NCBI RefSeq assembly: GCF_036320965.1
Contig: NC_092234.1
Location: forward strand, 44,837,862-44,901,861
Reading direction: 5' to 3'
DNA from: Panulirus ornatus
Lineage: Eukaryota > Arthropoda > Malacostraca > Decapoda > Palinuridae
DNA: 64,000 bases
In this document: one piece after another, positions 23,776-35,976 of the stretch
How the letters are laid out: each line of letters starts with the position of its first letter
Position numbering within the stretch: the first letter of the stretch is position 1
Program-made: the position numbers and the translations under genes
Notes under the pieces: generated by a model
What the model was told of the DNA's origin: nothing
The model's database searches: none
The model's input: the letters and a program-made list of their open reading frames with translations, nothing else

Positions 23776-24834
23776 AGGATACCCCCCTTGCATAAGTATT
23801 TACCTCTTTTCTATAGGGGTTTTCCTAGCTGTACAAACCGAACTGAGCAAAGTCTAAAAAAAATTGACTTGTCGACTTCTTCATCCCCTCTCCTCACCTA
23901 ATACTCTCTTTTTTGCCTACGGTCACGGATTTAACGAACACAGTCCCTCCCCGAAAAAACATCTATTTTTGAATTTTGCTTGGAACGGGGATTGGCTTGC
24001 CAGGGGGTACAATCACCCCCCCTTTCCCCCATTTTCCCTTCTTTCTTTATAACTCCGATATTGCTAAAAAAAAACCTCCCACGTAAACGATATAAATTTT
24101 TTCCCCCCGAAAAATTTTATTATACTGTCAGGACGGGGAAAATTTATTGCAACTGTAAATATTTTTTTAAAGCCGTCAGGGGCGTCTGGCAACCTCTTTC
24201 GGGCCCGTCAAAAAAAAAAACGCCTGGCTACTTCGTCAGCGTGTTTACAGGCAAAAACGAAAGGACTGGCTTTCAGTAGTATACAATACACTATAATTTT
24301 TTTTCCATTATTTTTATATAAATATATATATAATATATATATAATATATGCACACCCCGGGAAAATTTCTATCTGCCAAAGAAATAGAAAAATTTTTGGC
24401 ACTGTGTACGATAGAGATTATTCATCTTTACGTCAAAACAGCTTCCTCGGGGGTATGGCAAACAGAAGGTAGAACTACCATTATGCAAACAAATTTAACT
24501 TTGGTGACTGAACCACCATTGGCCTCTTTCCCTTGTTTGCCCTCCCATTACAACACCAGACGAAAACTGAACAAGCCGCCTGCGTAAAAAAAGCTCACTG
24601 TGTTTGGTCATCAAAAAACTCAAAAGTGGGCCGATTTGATATCGTTTTCTTTTTTAACCCCAAGTTTTGGGAAAACTCTCTATCCCTCTCATGCCCTTTT
24701 CCTAACAACGGGTGCTTTTAAAACCAGCAGAAATCCATTTCCTTTTTTATTAATTAAAATTTTTCTTTTTTGATTTCTTTCCCCAATAACCTTTGGGCCC
24801 CAAAGACTTTTGTCCATGACTGAGCCTCCAACAT

Positions 24835-24874
<40 letters not shown>

Positions 24875-25084
24875 ATATATAAATATAAATATATAATATA
24901 TATATATAAAGGTAAAAAGCTTTAAATTCATATAATCAAATTTTTCTTAGTAAACAGTTTTTATAAAGACATTCTCCACTTCTTCCAATATCTAAAATTG
25001 ACAATGAGATCTGAAAGGCTTAAAAAGTCTTCCCTTCACGATTAGGAAAAGTATTTTGTAAAAATCAAAATTATATGTATTATC

Positions 25085-25905
25085 ATTTTTTTTACTATTT
25101 CTTTTTTAATGGGTGGATGGTTTGGGAAAAAGATGTTTTGGGGGACAAAATGTGGGTTAGGATGATTGATCGAGTAAGTAACGTAAAAGGGGAAGAAGAT
25201 GTGTGGAAATAAAAAAGCGTGGTTGAGAGAGCAGAAAAGGGTGTTTTTTAAATGGTTTGGGGGGGGACATGGAGAGAATGAGTGAGTAAAAATTGACTAA
25301 GAGGATATATGTGCGGAGTGGGGGAACGAGGAGAAGTGGGAGACCAAATTGGAAGTGGAAAGATGGGGTTTAAAAAGATTTTGAGCGATCCGGGGGGCCT
25401 GAACATGCAGGAAGGTGAAAGGCGGCAAGGAAAGAGTTAAATTTGGGAAAGATGGGTAATAATCGGGGGGGACTTGCTGTCAATGGATTGAAAACCAAAA
25501 GGGGGGTGTTAAGCGTCTGGTGTAAAAACCCTGGAAATTTTTTTTTGGGGCCTGGGTGTGGGAAAAGGGAGCTGGGTTTAAGTGCATTTTTAAATGACAG
25601 CTAACACTCAGTGTGAAGAATGTGGCCTTTTTGTCTTTCCTAGCCCGCTACCTCCCCCATGAGGGGGGAGGGGGTTGTCATTTCATGATGGCGGGTGCGA
25701 CGGGAATGAAAAAGGCAGCAAAAGAAGTGCGTATTATATCAATGTCTGTGTATGTATAAGAATGTATCCCGTCGAAATAAAAAGGTATGTATATGTGCGT
25801 GTGTGGACGTTTATTAATATCCCGTGTAGGGGGTTTGGTTGGCCATTTCTTTCGTCTTTTTCCTTGCGCTACCTCCTAACGCGGAGACAGCGACAAAAAT
25901 AAATA
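25085..25905 (+). mobile_element. 5'-truncated LINE, 3' end with long UTR, copy A
   Basis: Collinear with 33,905-34,735. It begins at the codons for the 'MDVLEMRCLRTM' region and ends at 'gcggagacagcgacaaaa'. Frames are destroyed by small indels. Its presence in both copies of the block means that the insertion predates the duplication, if that is real, or is shared by two alleles. Confidence 0.85.
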
Positions 25906-26160
25906 AAGAAAACATTATAACTCATTAAATCATGTTTAAATTTGATCATATTTAATAGAATAAAATTGAAGACAGCGACAGAGTATAATTAATTTAAAAA
26001 TAAATACATTAAACGCATTAGATCTGTTTGAATTTGTCCATATTTTTCATATTAAATAAATTGAACAGCGACAAATATAATAAAATGAATATATCCCATT
26101 ATACGCTTTAAAATAAATTTTTAATTTGGTCATATTCAAAATTTTAAGTAGATTGATTTT
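25890..26160. repeat. Three-unit tandem repeat starting with the LINE tail, copy A
   Basis: 'agacagcgacaaaaat' at 25,890, 'agacagcgacagagtat' at 25,971 and 'aacagcgacaaatat' at 26,065 each begin a roughly 90-100-bp unit that also contains 'cattaaatcatgtttaaatttgatcat'-like sequence. Confidence 0.75.
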
Positions 26161-26554
26161 ACTTAAGCATCAATAAGGATTTTTTATTTCTTTTTACGTT
26201 TTCAGTTTCCCGTTATCTACCGTTTCAGTTTTCCGTTATTTACCGTTTCCCTTTCCCGCGTGTGAACGTAATGTAAGGCTTCGGATCATCTGAACTCGCG
26301 TGAAGGGGATTAACGCGTGTGTTTAACGAGGATCCCGCCATCCCCAGGCCTGGGTTTACATTCATCGTTTGATGGTCGCCGAAGCCAAACACAAACCCAA
26401 TCGAACGAGTGGAGAGGAGGGGCGCGGGGTTTTTGGACTATTCCAAGTTTTTACAAATTTGGGCATCAAAATTTTTTTTTTTTTTTTACATAAATAACTC
26501 CACTTATCGTATCTTTTTATTTCCTATAAAAATACAATTTTCTTTGGGTGATTT

Positions 26555-26774
26555 TCCTCTCTCTCTCTCTCTCTCCTCCTCATCTCATCTCTCTCCTCTC
26601 TCTCCTTCTCTCTCCTCTCTCTCTCTCCTCTCTCTCATTCTTCCATCTATCATGTGTTTTTTTTTTCTCTCTCTCCTCTCTCTCATTTTACCCCTTCTCT
26701 TCCTCCTCAACTCTCTCTCCTCCTCCCTCTCTCTCTCTCTCCCTCATTATCCATCATCTATGTTTTATGTTTCT

Positions 26775-26808
<34 letters not shown>

Positions 26809-26925
26809 CCCCTCTCTCACCTCTCTCTCTCTCTCTCTCTCATCTATCCACATCTATGTTTTATGTTTCTCTCTCTCTCTCTCCTCCCTCCCTTTCCCCT
26901 CTTCTCTCTCTCCTCTCTCCCCGGG
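26555..26925. repeat. (CT)n blocks with spacer, copy A
   Basis: Error-rich counterpart of 35,383-35,755. CT runs are separated by a spacer containing 'tctatgttttatgttt'. Confidence 0.88.
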
Positions 26926-27594
26926 GCACTAGCTAATCCAACTTCCCCCGCTCCCTCACTCCTCCCCCCTTCCCCCTTTCCCCTTTTACAGAACTTCTGG
27001 ACAAGGAAAAAATTGGCCGAAGTTTTGCCCACATATCGGCAAATAAAGGAAGCCACATTTTTTCCCAGCAAACCTCCGCCCAGCCCCCCGCCAACTGCCT
27101 CTCTCTCCTCCTCCCTCTCCTCTCTCTCTCCCTCCCTCCACCTTTGTTAGCCCCCCCTCCCCCTCCACCCCCCACCCCCCGGGGACGCCCTCCTGGCCTC
27201 TCCCAACGACCTGTAGACGCATGAACGACTGTGCGTTATTGGAAGATGGGTAGAATTTTTTTTTGAGAGCCATGATTAGGGGAAATAAGCAAGATATGCG
27301 TTGTACCGGGGAACCGTGACGGGGAAATTAATGAGAGGAGACCGCTTTCCAAACTCAAATATGACAACTATTTTTTTTCTCAACTTTTTAAAACTAATTC
27401 ATTGTTTTCTCGAGAGAAATAATCTCAAAAAATTGTCTATCAATATTTTTCTTTGTCCTTGATGGTATTTTTTATAATATAAAGTTGTAGGATCCACGGG
27501 AGGATAAAAGTGGAAATATCATTTCTAACATTATCGTTCCTCGGACCAACAAGGGATCCAATTCGCCAAGTAATCAATTATAATGAGGGCGGGA

Positions 27595-27865
27595 CAAGGA
27601 AGCCCCCCTCCTGGGATGGGGGGAGTGGTGTGGTGATGGGATAGGAGGTTGGGATCCCTGGTGATAGGAAGGGTGATAACTGTGATAATAAATGATGGTG
27701 AATTGTCGTTATACAATGGAATAAATGTAACGCTCCCGGTGTAGTGATTGGTGAACTCGTAGGACAGGATGGGTGTTTCTATGACCTGGTGATAGGATGG
27801 TGGGTAACTGGGACCGTTGGTGATGGTGATAACTGCACGTTGGTGATGGTGATCATCTTTGAGCT
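27595..27865. repeat. GTGATGGTGATA-type repeat, copy A
   Basis: Decayed version of the region at 36,470-36,745, with fewer intact hexanucleotides. Confidence 0.65.
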
Positions 27866-28204
27866 CCTATTGGGAAGTAGGACGTCCCATGAAAAAATCA
27901 GATTCCACCATTAAAGGACAATTCAAACCCCTACGGAACCGACTCAATCTCAAACCAATCAAGGGGGTGGTGGGACATAGCGGACCAATCAACAAGAGGC
28001 ATTTACGCACGGGTGCCAAACACCAAATTTCAAGGCTCTCTCCGACACGAACGAAACTAGACCCAAAAAAAAAAATCGTTCCCCTAAAACAAACACGAAT
28101 CAAGCAATAAAAAATACGATTGCTTTATGTAGTAAAAAAATTTAAATATTTCCCTTTAAGATAAAGACTGTTTATGTGCAACCAAAAGTTTTAAGGCTCC
28201 CAAA

Positions 28205-28360
28205 ATGACGGGACGACATTGAGCAAAACGGGGACACCCCCCGCACGACGGCAAAGACCCCCGCGCACGACGGCACGACCCCATGCGCCGACGGCACGAC
28301 CCCCTGCGCACGACGGCACGACCCTTGCGCCACGAGATTACGACCCTTGAACAAAGACGG
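28205..28360. repeat. GACGGCACGACCC minisatellite, copy A
   Basis: About seven units of GACGGCACGACCCC(C/A)TGCGC. It is the same array as 37,094-37,250 in copy B and an inverted relative of the 56.9-kb array. Confidence 0.85.
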
Positions 28361-28512
28361 TACACCCTTACAAAAGATGTTAGCCCTGACCTGAAGCTGG
28401 GGAATAACAAAACGTTTTCCCTGGGCACGTAACCACATCCTCAAACGTTTCCGAAAAACGTTGCCAGTTGATTCGCGCACGGTGACCATAACGATCAGCT
28501 GGTCATGTCCAA

Positions 28513-28516
<4 letters not shown>

Positions 28517-28563
<47 letters not shown>
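28517..28563. repeat. (CA)n microsatellite, copy A
   Basis: CA run with one AA interruption. The counterpart in copy B is 37,388-37,434. Confidence 0.95.
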
Positions 28564-28755
28564 ACCATCCGATAACAACCTTTACAACACACAACGACCA
28601 TGAGCAAGCCCCGGTGTGGACGTCAGATGGCATGAGTTTGATATCCTCATCCAATCACAGCTCACTCCTCACTTATATCACCGGGGGAAGGGGGGGGGGT
28701 TTGGTTTTCGATGCACAGGACACATGCTGAAGAAGGGGCTGAAGCGGTCGCCCGC

Positions 28756-28791
<36 letters not shown>

Positions 28792-29111
28792 CAGCTCTCC
28801 GTCTCATCTCTCAACTCCGCTCCTCATCTCTCTCTCTCTCTCTCTCGCTTCACCCCCCCCCCCACACACGAACGTCGGGTCAACAGGTTTCCGTTGTCTT
28901 TGACCCCGGGCCCGTTAACAGATTGCATGGGCCACCCCCCCCCACCCCGCCCCGCGCGGTATTACGATGTGATTATGTGATTATATCGTAATTAAAGACC
29001 AGGAGGAGCCATTGTTGGCTTCCTGTGGCGCCGTGGGAGGGCCGCCGTGGGGGGATTGTGGGAGGGGGGGGAGGGAGGGGTAGGGTAAGGGGAGGGGAGA
29101 CGACATAGGGT

Positions 29112-29148
29112 GTGTGTTTTGGTGTGTGTGTGTGTGTGTGTGTGTGGA
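29112..29148. repeat. Short (GT)n microsatellite
   Basis: GT run of about 15 units; the counterpart in copy A is 21,050-21,082. Confidence 0.9.
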
Positions 29149-29239
29149 GGGGAGGGGAATGGCTGTAAGTGGATATGATTAAAAAACGATGTGATTATAA
29201 TGAGGGATTAATTTTCTTCGTGTGCCATGAGGAGAGGCG

Positions 29240-29765
29240 ATACGGTTGTGAGGCTGTGGTTAATATGAGGGGAGTATATGGTCTGTGAGTCGTGATTAAT
29301 ATGAGGGGAGTGTATGGTTTGTGAGTCGTGATTGATATGAGGGGAGTGTATGTTTTATGAGTCGTGATTAATATGAGGGGAGTGAATGGTTTGTGAATGG
29401 TGATTAATATGAGGGGAGTGTATGGTCTGTGAGTCGTGATTAATAGGAGGGGAGTGTATGTTTTATGAATGGTGATTAATATGTGGAGAGTGCATGGTTT
29501 GTGAATGGTGATTGATATGAGGGGAGTGTTTGCTTTGAGAATGGTGATTAATATGAGGGGAATATATGGTCATGAGTGGGATTAATAAATGAGGGAAATT
29601 ATGGGTGTGAGTTGATTATGCAAGGGGAATATATGCTTATAAGTGGTGAATTTCACGAGGGGAATATATGCTTGTGCGTGGTGATTAATGTGAGGGTAAT
29701 ATATGATTGTGAATGGTGATTGATATAAGGGAAAGAATAGATTATGAAGTGGTGATTTTCTATGC
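29240..29765. repeat. 36-bp minisatellite, copy B
   Basis: About 14 units built on GTGATTAATATGAGGGGAGT followed by TATGGTTTGTGA(G/A)TC or TGG. Later units decay. Stops in all frames. Confidence 0.92.
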
Positions 29766-29964
29766 TGTCAGGTGACTGGTATATAGACGGACCTGTTGAT
29801 AAATAACCATATATCAGAAGGCATCAAAACATATATACCTTAATCATCAAGGTGTTGAATCCTAACTCTATTGTTTTGGGGGTATTGAGTTTAAGAAATT
29901 TTAGAATTAGAATATGAGTTTGTTTTTTTAAGCCTCAGTGTCGGACTGTTTAGTTCCTTCGTTT

Positions 29965-30495
29965 ATAAAAAGGATTGATACGTTTATACAAAGATTGATA
30001 CGTTTATACAAAGGATTGATTGAGTTTATACAAAGATTTATAACGTTTATAACAAAGATGAATAACGTTATACAAGGATGATGAGTTTATAACAAAGATT
30101 GATACGTTTATACAAAGATTGATACGTTTATACAACGGATTGATACGTTTATACAAAGGATTGATACGTTTATACAAAGGATTGATGAGTTTATACAAAG
30201 ATTGATACGTTTATACAAAGATTGATACGTTTATACAAAGGATTGATACGTTTATACAAAGATTGATACGTTTATACAAAGATTGATACGTTTATACAAA
30301 GGATTGATACGTTTATACAAAGATTGATACGTTTATACAAAGATTGATACGTTTATACAACCGATTGATACGTTTATACAAAGATTGATACGTTTATACA
30401 AAGGATTGAGACGTTTATACAAAGGATTGAGACGTTTATACAAAGGATTGAGACGTTTATACAAAGGATTGATACGTTTATACAAAAGGATTGAT
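29965..30495. repeat. 21/22-bp satellite 'gattgatacgtttatacaaag', copy B
   Basis: About 25 units of GATTGATACGTTTATACAAA plus G or GG. The mixture of 21- and 22-bp units breaks every reading frame. Longer counterpart at 21,925-23,775. Confidence 0.97.
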
Positions 30496-31020
30496 ATGTC
30501 CTTGCATAGAGTATTACTCTCATGTCTATAGAGGTTCTAGCTGTACATACTCGAACTGAGTCGAGTCTAAACCAATTTGACTTGTCGACTTCTTCATCCC
30601 CTCTCCTCACCTAACTACTCTCACTTGGCCTTACGGTCACGGATTTATACTGAACACAGTCTCCGACAACAGTCCTATGTTGAATTTTGCTTGGGGAACG
30701 GCGGAGTGGCATTGGCCAGTGGTACAATCACCCCCTTTGCACTTTGCTCTTCTTCATAACTCCGATATTGCTTGCAATACCCTCCCACGTAATACTGATA
30801 TATATTTTCCCGGAAATATATATATCCTGTCAAGGACATGGATAAATTATTGGCAACTGTGTATAATAGTAGCGTCCAGCGTCTGCAACTTCGTCCAGTC
30901 GTCCCTGAGTCTGCAACTTCGTCATCGTCAGTGGCGCCTGGCAACTTCGTCAGCGTGTTTACAGGCACAAAACGGAAAGGACTGGCTTTCAGTAGTATAC
31001 GATACACGAATATATTTTTC
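30496..31020. other. Unassigned single-copy-like sequence within the duplicated block
   Basis: Balanced composition, present in both copies (23,776-24,290 in A), with no recognised coding motif. It includes an internal short duplication 'tctgcaacttcgtc' at about 30,882 and 30,910. A short overlapping open frame on each strand has no family resemblance. Confidence 0.4.
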
Positions 31021-31160
31021 AAAATATATATATATATATATATAATATATATAATATATATAATAATATATATATATATATATATAAATAGATTATATAT
31101 AAATATATATTATAATATTACATAATTTTTTATATATATAGATTATAAAATATATATTAT
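31021..31160. repeat. (TA)n-rich tract
   Basis: Imperfect TA runs (31,021-31,090) and AT-rich sequence leading to the SINE-like repeat. Copy A has about 50 bases of similar AT at 24,300-24,350. Confidence 0.9.
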
Positions 31161-31400
31161 CCTGGGGATAGGGGAGAAAGAATAACTTCCCACGTATTCC
31201 CTGCGTGTCGTAGAAGGCGACTAAAAGGGAAGGAGCGGGGGGCTGGAAATCCCCCCCTCTCAGTTTTTTTTCTCTTTTTTTTTTCAAAAGTAAAAGGAAC
31301 AGGCAAGGGGGCCAGGTAGGATATTCCCTCAAAGGCCCATCCTCTGTACTTATCGCTACCTCGCTAATGCGGGAAATAGAAATAGTAATGAAGATGAAAT
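31161..31400 (+). mobile_element. SINE-like short interspersed repeat, copy 1
   Basis: About 230 bases, starting CCTGGGGATAGGGGAGAAAG and ending 'cgctacctcgctaatgcggg' plus an A-rich, TA-rich tail. A second, cleaner copy lies at 51,179-51,402, with (TA)n on both sides. The 3' end resembles the tail of the local LINE (CGCTACCTCGC then GCGGGAGACAGCG). I find no pol III A/B boxes in the body, so it may be a SINE without a tRNA head or a truncated relative of another LINE. No coding capacity. Confidence 0.75.
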
Positions 31401-32025
31401 ATATATATAATATATTTTTTTTTTTTTTTTTTTATACTTTTCGCTGTCTCCCGCGTTTGCGAGGTAGCTCTCAAGGAAACAGACCGAAAAGAAATGGCCC
31501 CCCCCCCATACACATTTACATACACACGTCACACACGCAAATATACATACCGTACAACAGCTTTCCATGGGTTTCCCCCCAGACGCTTCACATCCCTTGA
31601 TTCAATCCACTGACAGCACGTCAACCCCTGTAATACCACATCGCTCCAATTCACTCTATTCCTTGCCTCCTTTCACCCTCCTGCATTTTTCAGGCCCCGA
31701 TCACAACAAAATCTTTTTCACTCCATCTTTCCACACTCCAATTTGGTCTCCCTCTTCTCCTCGTTCCCTCCACCTCCGACACATAAATCCTCTTGGTCAA
31801 TCTTTCCTCACTCATTCTCTCCATTGTGCCCAAACCATTCAAAAACCCTCTTCTGCTCTCTCAACACGCTTTTATTTCCACACATCTCTCTTACCCTTCT
31901 TTTACTTACTCGATCAAACCACCTCACACCAAAACATTTTCCTCAAACATCCTCTTTTTTCCCAGCACATCCATCCTCCTGCGCAAAACTCAAATCCATA
32001 CCCCCCGCCTCGAAACCATACATAT
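31401..32025 (-). mobile_element. 5'-truncated LINE fragment (short 3' UTR type)
   Basis: On the minus strand the element runs from about 32,025 (codons for 'GCEAWAMD') through 'LEMRCLRTM', 'WFGHMERM' and 'GRPNWRWKDG' to the 3' tail at about 31,430, followed by a poly-A/TA tail (seen here as T and TA at 31,400-31,432). Several one-base indels and homopolymer errors break the frame. A second LINE copy follows immediately (32,095-33,190), separated only by a TA run. Confidence 0.85.
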
Positions 32026-32048
32026 ATATATATAAATATATATAAAAA

Positions 32049-32049
<1 letters not shown>

Positions 32050-32094
<45 letters not shown>
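32050..32094. repeat. (TA)n microsatellite between two LINE fragments
   Basis: TA run that forms the tail of the second LINE fragment and touches the truncated 5' end of the first. Confidence 0.95.
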
Positions 32095-32104
<10 letters not shown>

Positions 32105-33192
32105 TATTATACTTTGTCGCTGTCTCTCGCGTTTGCGAGGTAGCGCAAGGAAACAGACGAAAGAAATGCCCAAACCCCCCCCCCCCATACACATGTATAT
32201 ACATACGTCCACACCACGAAAATATACATACCTACACAGCTTTCCATGGTTTACCCCGACGCTTCACATCCCTTGATTCAATCCACAGACAGAAAACAAA
32301 TTTTACTCAACCCCGGTATACCACATCGCTCCAATTCCACTCTATTCCTTGCCCTCCTTTCACCCTCCTGCATGTTCAGGCCCCGATCACACAAAATCTT
32401 TTTCCCCTCCATCTTTCCAACTCCAATTTGGTCTCCCTCTTCTCCTCGTTCCCTCCACCTCCGACACATTCCTCTTGGTCAATCTTTCCTCACTCATTCT
32501 CTCCATGTGCCCAAACCACTTCAAAACACCCTCTTCTGCTCTCTCAACCACGCTCTTTTTATTTCCACACATCTCTCTTACCCTTTAAACGTACTCACTC
32601 GATCAAACCACCTCACAACCACACATTGTCCTCAAACATCTCATTTCCAGCACACCCCATCCTCCTGCGCACAACTTTTATCCATAGCCCACGCCTCGCA
32701 ACCATACAACATTGTTGGAACCACTATCCTTCAAACATACCCTTTTTTTGTTTTCCGAGATAATTTTTCTCGACTTCCACACATTCTTCAAGGCCCCCAA
32801 ATTTCGCCCCCTCCCCCACCCTATGATCCACTTCCGCTTCCATGGTTCCATCCGCTGCCAGATCCACTCCCAGATATCTAAAACACTTCACTTCCCCCCA
32901 GTTTTTCTCCATTCAAACTCACCTCCCAATTGACTTGACCCCTCAACCCTACTGTACCTAATAACCTTGCTCTTATTCACATTTACTCTTAACTTTCTCT
33001 TCCACACACTTTACCAAACTCAGTCACCAGCTTCTGCAGTTTTTCTCACATGAATCCGCCACCAGCGTTTTTATCATCAGCGAACAACAACTGACTCACT
33101 TCCCAAGCTCTCTCATCCCCAACAGACTTCATACTTGCCCCTCTTTCCAAAACTCTTGCATTTACCTCCCTAACAACCCCATCCATAAATCA
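32095..33192 (-). mobile_element. 5'-truncated LINE fragment with RT C-terminal half
   Basis: Minus-strand element from about 33,192 (codons for 'FMDGVVREVNARV') through the catalytic FADD region (about 33,075, damaged), 'KVIRYS', 'FRYLGVDLAADGT', 'GCEAWAMD', 'WFGHMERM' and 'GRPNW' to the tail at about 32,110. One-base indels break the frame repeatedly. Beyond 33,192 the sequence returns to the duplicated-block sequence ('caccccggaaatttct'), which in copy A follows an AT tract directly. This whole nest is therefore an insertion present only in copy B. Confidence 0.88.
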
Positions 33193-33644
33193 CCCCGGAA
33201 ATTTCTATCCTGCCAATAGAAATAGATAAAATTTTGGCAACTGTGTACGATAGAGATTATTCATCGTACGTCAGGCAGCTTCCTCGGCGTATGTGCAAAC
33301 AGAAGGTAGAACTACCATTATGCAATACAAATTACTTTGGTGTCTGACCCCGATTGCTCGTTGCTTGTTTAGATACACCACACGATACTGAACAAGCCGC
33401 TGCGTCACATGATCACTGTGTGTGGTCATCAACAACTCAAAAGTGGGCCGATTTGATATCTGTTTCTTTTTCTACACCTCCAAGCTTTGGAACTCTCTAT
33501 CCCTCTCATGTCCTTCCTAACAACTGGTGCTTTTCAAACAGCAGGAAATCCATTTCCTTTAGTTATTAATACATTTTTCTTCTTTGATTTCTTTCCCTCA
33601 ATAACCTTTGCTAAAGACTTTTGTCCATGACTGGAGCCTCCAAC

Positions 33645-33647
<3 letters not shown>

Positions 33648-33724
<77 letters not shown>
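33648..33724. repeat. (TA)n microsatellite
   Basis: About 38 TA dinucleotides; counterpart in copy A at 24,837-24,905. Confidence 0.97.
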
Positions 33725-33729
<5 letters not shown>

Positions 33730-33904
33730 GTAAAAAGCCTTTAATTCATATAATGCATTTTTCTTAGTAAACAGTTTTGATAAAGACATTCTCCACTTCT
33801 CAGTAATTCTAAAATTGACAATGAGATCTGAGAAGGCTTATATGTCATTTTCAATTCACTGATTAGGAAATGTATTATGTAATATCAAAGATTAATATGT
33901 ATTA

Positions 33905-34735
33905 TCATTTCTACATTTATAATGGGTGGATGTGTTGGAAATGAGATGTTTGAGGACAATATGTGGTGTGAGGATGGATTGATCGAGTAAGTAACGTAAG
34001 GGTAAGAGAGATGTGTGGAAATAAAAAGAGCGTGGTTGAGAGAGCAGAAGAGGGTGTTTTGAAATGGTTTGGGCACATGGAGAGAATGAGTGAGGAAAAA
34101 TTGACCAAGAGGATATATGTGTCGGAGGTGGAGGGAACGAGGAGAAGTGGGAGACCAAATTGGAAGTGGAAAGATGGAGTGAAAAAGATTTTGAGCGATC
34201 GGGGCCTGAACATGCAGGAGGGTGAAAGGCGTGCAAGGAATAGAGTGAATTGGAACGATGTGGTATACCGGGGTCGACTTGCTGTCAATGGATTGAACCA
34301 GGGCATGTGAAGCGTCTGGTGTAAACCATGGAAAGTTTTTTTGGGGCCTGGATGTGGAAAGGGAGCTGTGGTTTAAGTGCATTATTAAATGACAGCTAGA
34401 CACTCAGTGTGAACGAATGTGGCCTTTGTTGTCTTTTCCTAGCGCTACCTCGCGCGCATGAGGGGGGAGGGGGTTGTCATTTCATGTATGGCGTGGTGGC
34501 GACGGGAATGAATAAAGGCAGCAAGTATGAATATGTGCATGTATATATATCTATATGTCTGTGTATGTATATGTATGTATACGTCGAAATGTATAGGTAT
34601 GTATATGTGCGTGTGTGGACGTTTATGTATATACATGTGTATGGGGGTGGGTTGGGCCATTCTTTCGTCTGTTTCCTTGCGCTACCTCGCTAACGCGGGA
34701 GACAGCGACAAAATATGAAATAAAGAAATACATTA
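33905..34735 (+). mobile_element. 5'-truncated LINE, 3' end with long UTR, copy B
   Basis: Starts at the codons for 'MDVLEMRCLRTM', then encodes 'MCGNKKSVVERAEEGVLKWF', 'GHMERMSEEKLTKRIYVSEV' and 'GRPNWKWKDGVKKILSDRGL' to the stop near 34,308. The UTR is about 430 bases and contains an extra first tail-like motif (gcgctacctcgcgcgcatgagg, about 34,441) and then the normal tail at about 34,679-34,705. The 40-kb copy lacks the first part, so there are two UTR subtypes. Counterpart in copy A: 25,085-25,905. Confidence 0.9.
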
Positions 34736-34990
34736 TAACGCATTAAATCATGTTTAAATTTGATCATATTGTCATATTGAATAAAATTGAGACAGCGACA
34801 GAGTATAATTAATTAAATAAATACATTATAACGCATTAGATCATGTTTGAATTTGGTCATATTTTCATATTAAATAAAATTGAGACAGCGACAAAGTATA
34901 ATAAAATGAATATATACATTATAACGCATTAAATCATGTTTTAATTTGGTCATATTCATATATTAAGTAGAATTGAGTTACTTAAGCCAT
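34690..34990. repeat. Three-unit tandem repeat starting with the LINE tail, copy B
   Basis: GAGACAGCGACAAA-like starts at about 34,691, 34,789 and 34,882 each open a 93-99-bp unit that contains 'cattataacgcatta' and 'tttggtcatatt'. The first start is the genuine end of the LINE tail, so tail and flank were tandemly multiplied after insertion. Confidence 0.85.
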
Positions 34991-35380
34991 ACAATAATGA
35001 TTTTTTATTTCTTATTTACCGTTTTCAGTTTTCCGTTATCTACCGTTTTCAGTTTTCCGTTATTTACCGTTTTCCGTTTCCCGTCGTGTGAACGTAATGT
35101 AAAGGCTTCGGATCATCTGAACTCGCGTGAATGGGATTAACGCGGTGTGTTTAACGAGGATCCCGCCATCCCCAGGCCTCGTTTACATTCATCGTTTGAT
35201 GGTCGCCGAAGCCAAACACGACCCAATCGAACGAGTGGGAGGAGGAGGGGGCGCGGGGTTATTTGACTATTCTCAAGTTATTACGAATTGCATCGAATTT
35301 TCCTTTTTTTTTTACATAAATAACTCCACTTTATCGTATCTTTTTATTTTCTATTAAGAATACGAAGTTTTCGTTGGTGA

Positions 35381-35382
<2 letters not shown>
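34991..35382. other. Unassigned sequence with 'cagttttccgttatttaccg' repeats
   Basis: Three short imperfect copies of TTTTCAGTTTTCCGTTAT(C/T)TACCG at 35,020-35,085. The remainder is single-copy within the block, with no recognised gene. Confidence 0.5.
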
Positions 35383-35470
<88 letters not shown>

Positions 35471-35492
35471 TATCCATCTATCTATGTGTTTA

Positions 35493-35575
<83 letters not shown>

Positions 35576-35599
35576 TCTATCCATCTATCTATGTGTTTA

Positions 35600-35676
<77 letters not shown>

Positions 35677-35698
35677 TATCCATCTATCTATGTGTTTA

Positions 35699-35755
<57 letters not shown>
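35383..35755. repeat. Higher-order (CT)n array
   Basis: Four CT runs separated by three copies of a spacer containing 'catctatccatctatctatg' and 'tgtttatgttt'. The spacing is about 100-115 bp. Open frames (Ser-Leu repeats) are not coding. Confidence 0.97.
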
Positions 35756-35760
<5 letters not shown>

Positions 35761-35930
35761 GCACTAGCTAATCCAACTTCCTCCCTCCTCCTCCCTCCTC
35801 CTCCCTCCTCCTTCCCTTTACAGAAGCTTCTGGATCATGGAAATAATTGGCCGAAGTTTTGTCACATATCGGCAAATAAAGGAAGCCTCAGTTCCCCAGC
35901 TAACCTGCTCGCCCAGCTCCCGCCAACTGG

Positions 35931-35931
<1 letters not shown>

Positions 35932-35972
<41 letters not shown>
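35932..35972. repeat. (CT)n microsatellite
   Basis: About 20 CT dinucleotides. Confidence 0.95.

Positions 35973-35976
<4 letters not shown>

Noticed and set aside
31567..32881. Plus-strand frames of up to 398 codons rich in Pro, Ser, His and Phe
   Set aside because: Antisense shadows of minus-strand LINE RT sequence. The same peptide patterns appear opposite every LINE copy in the window.
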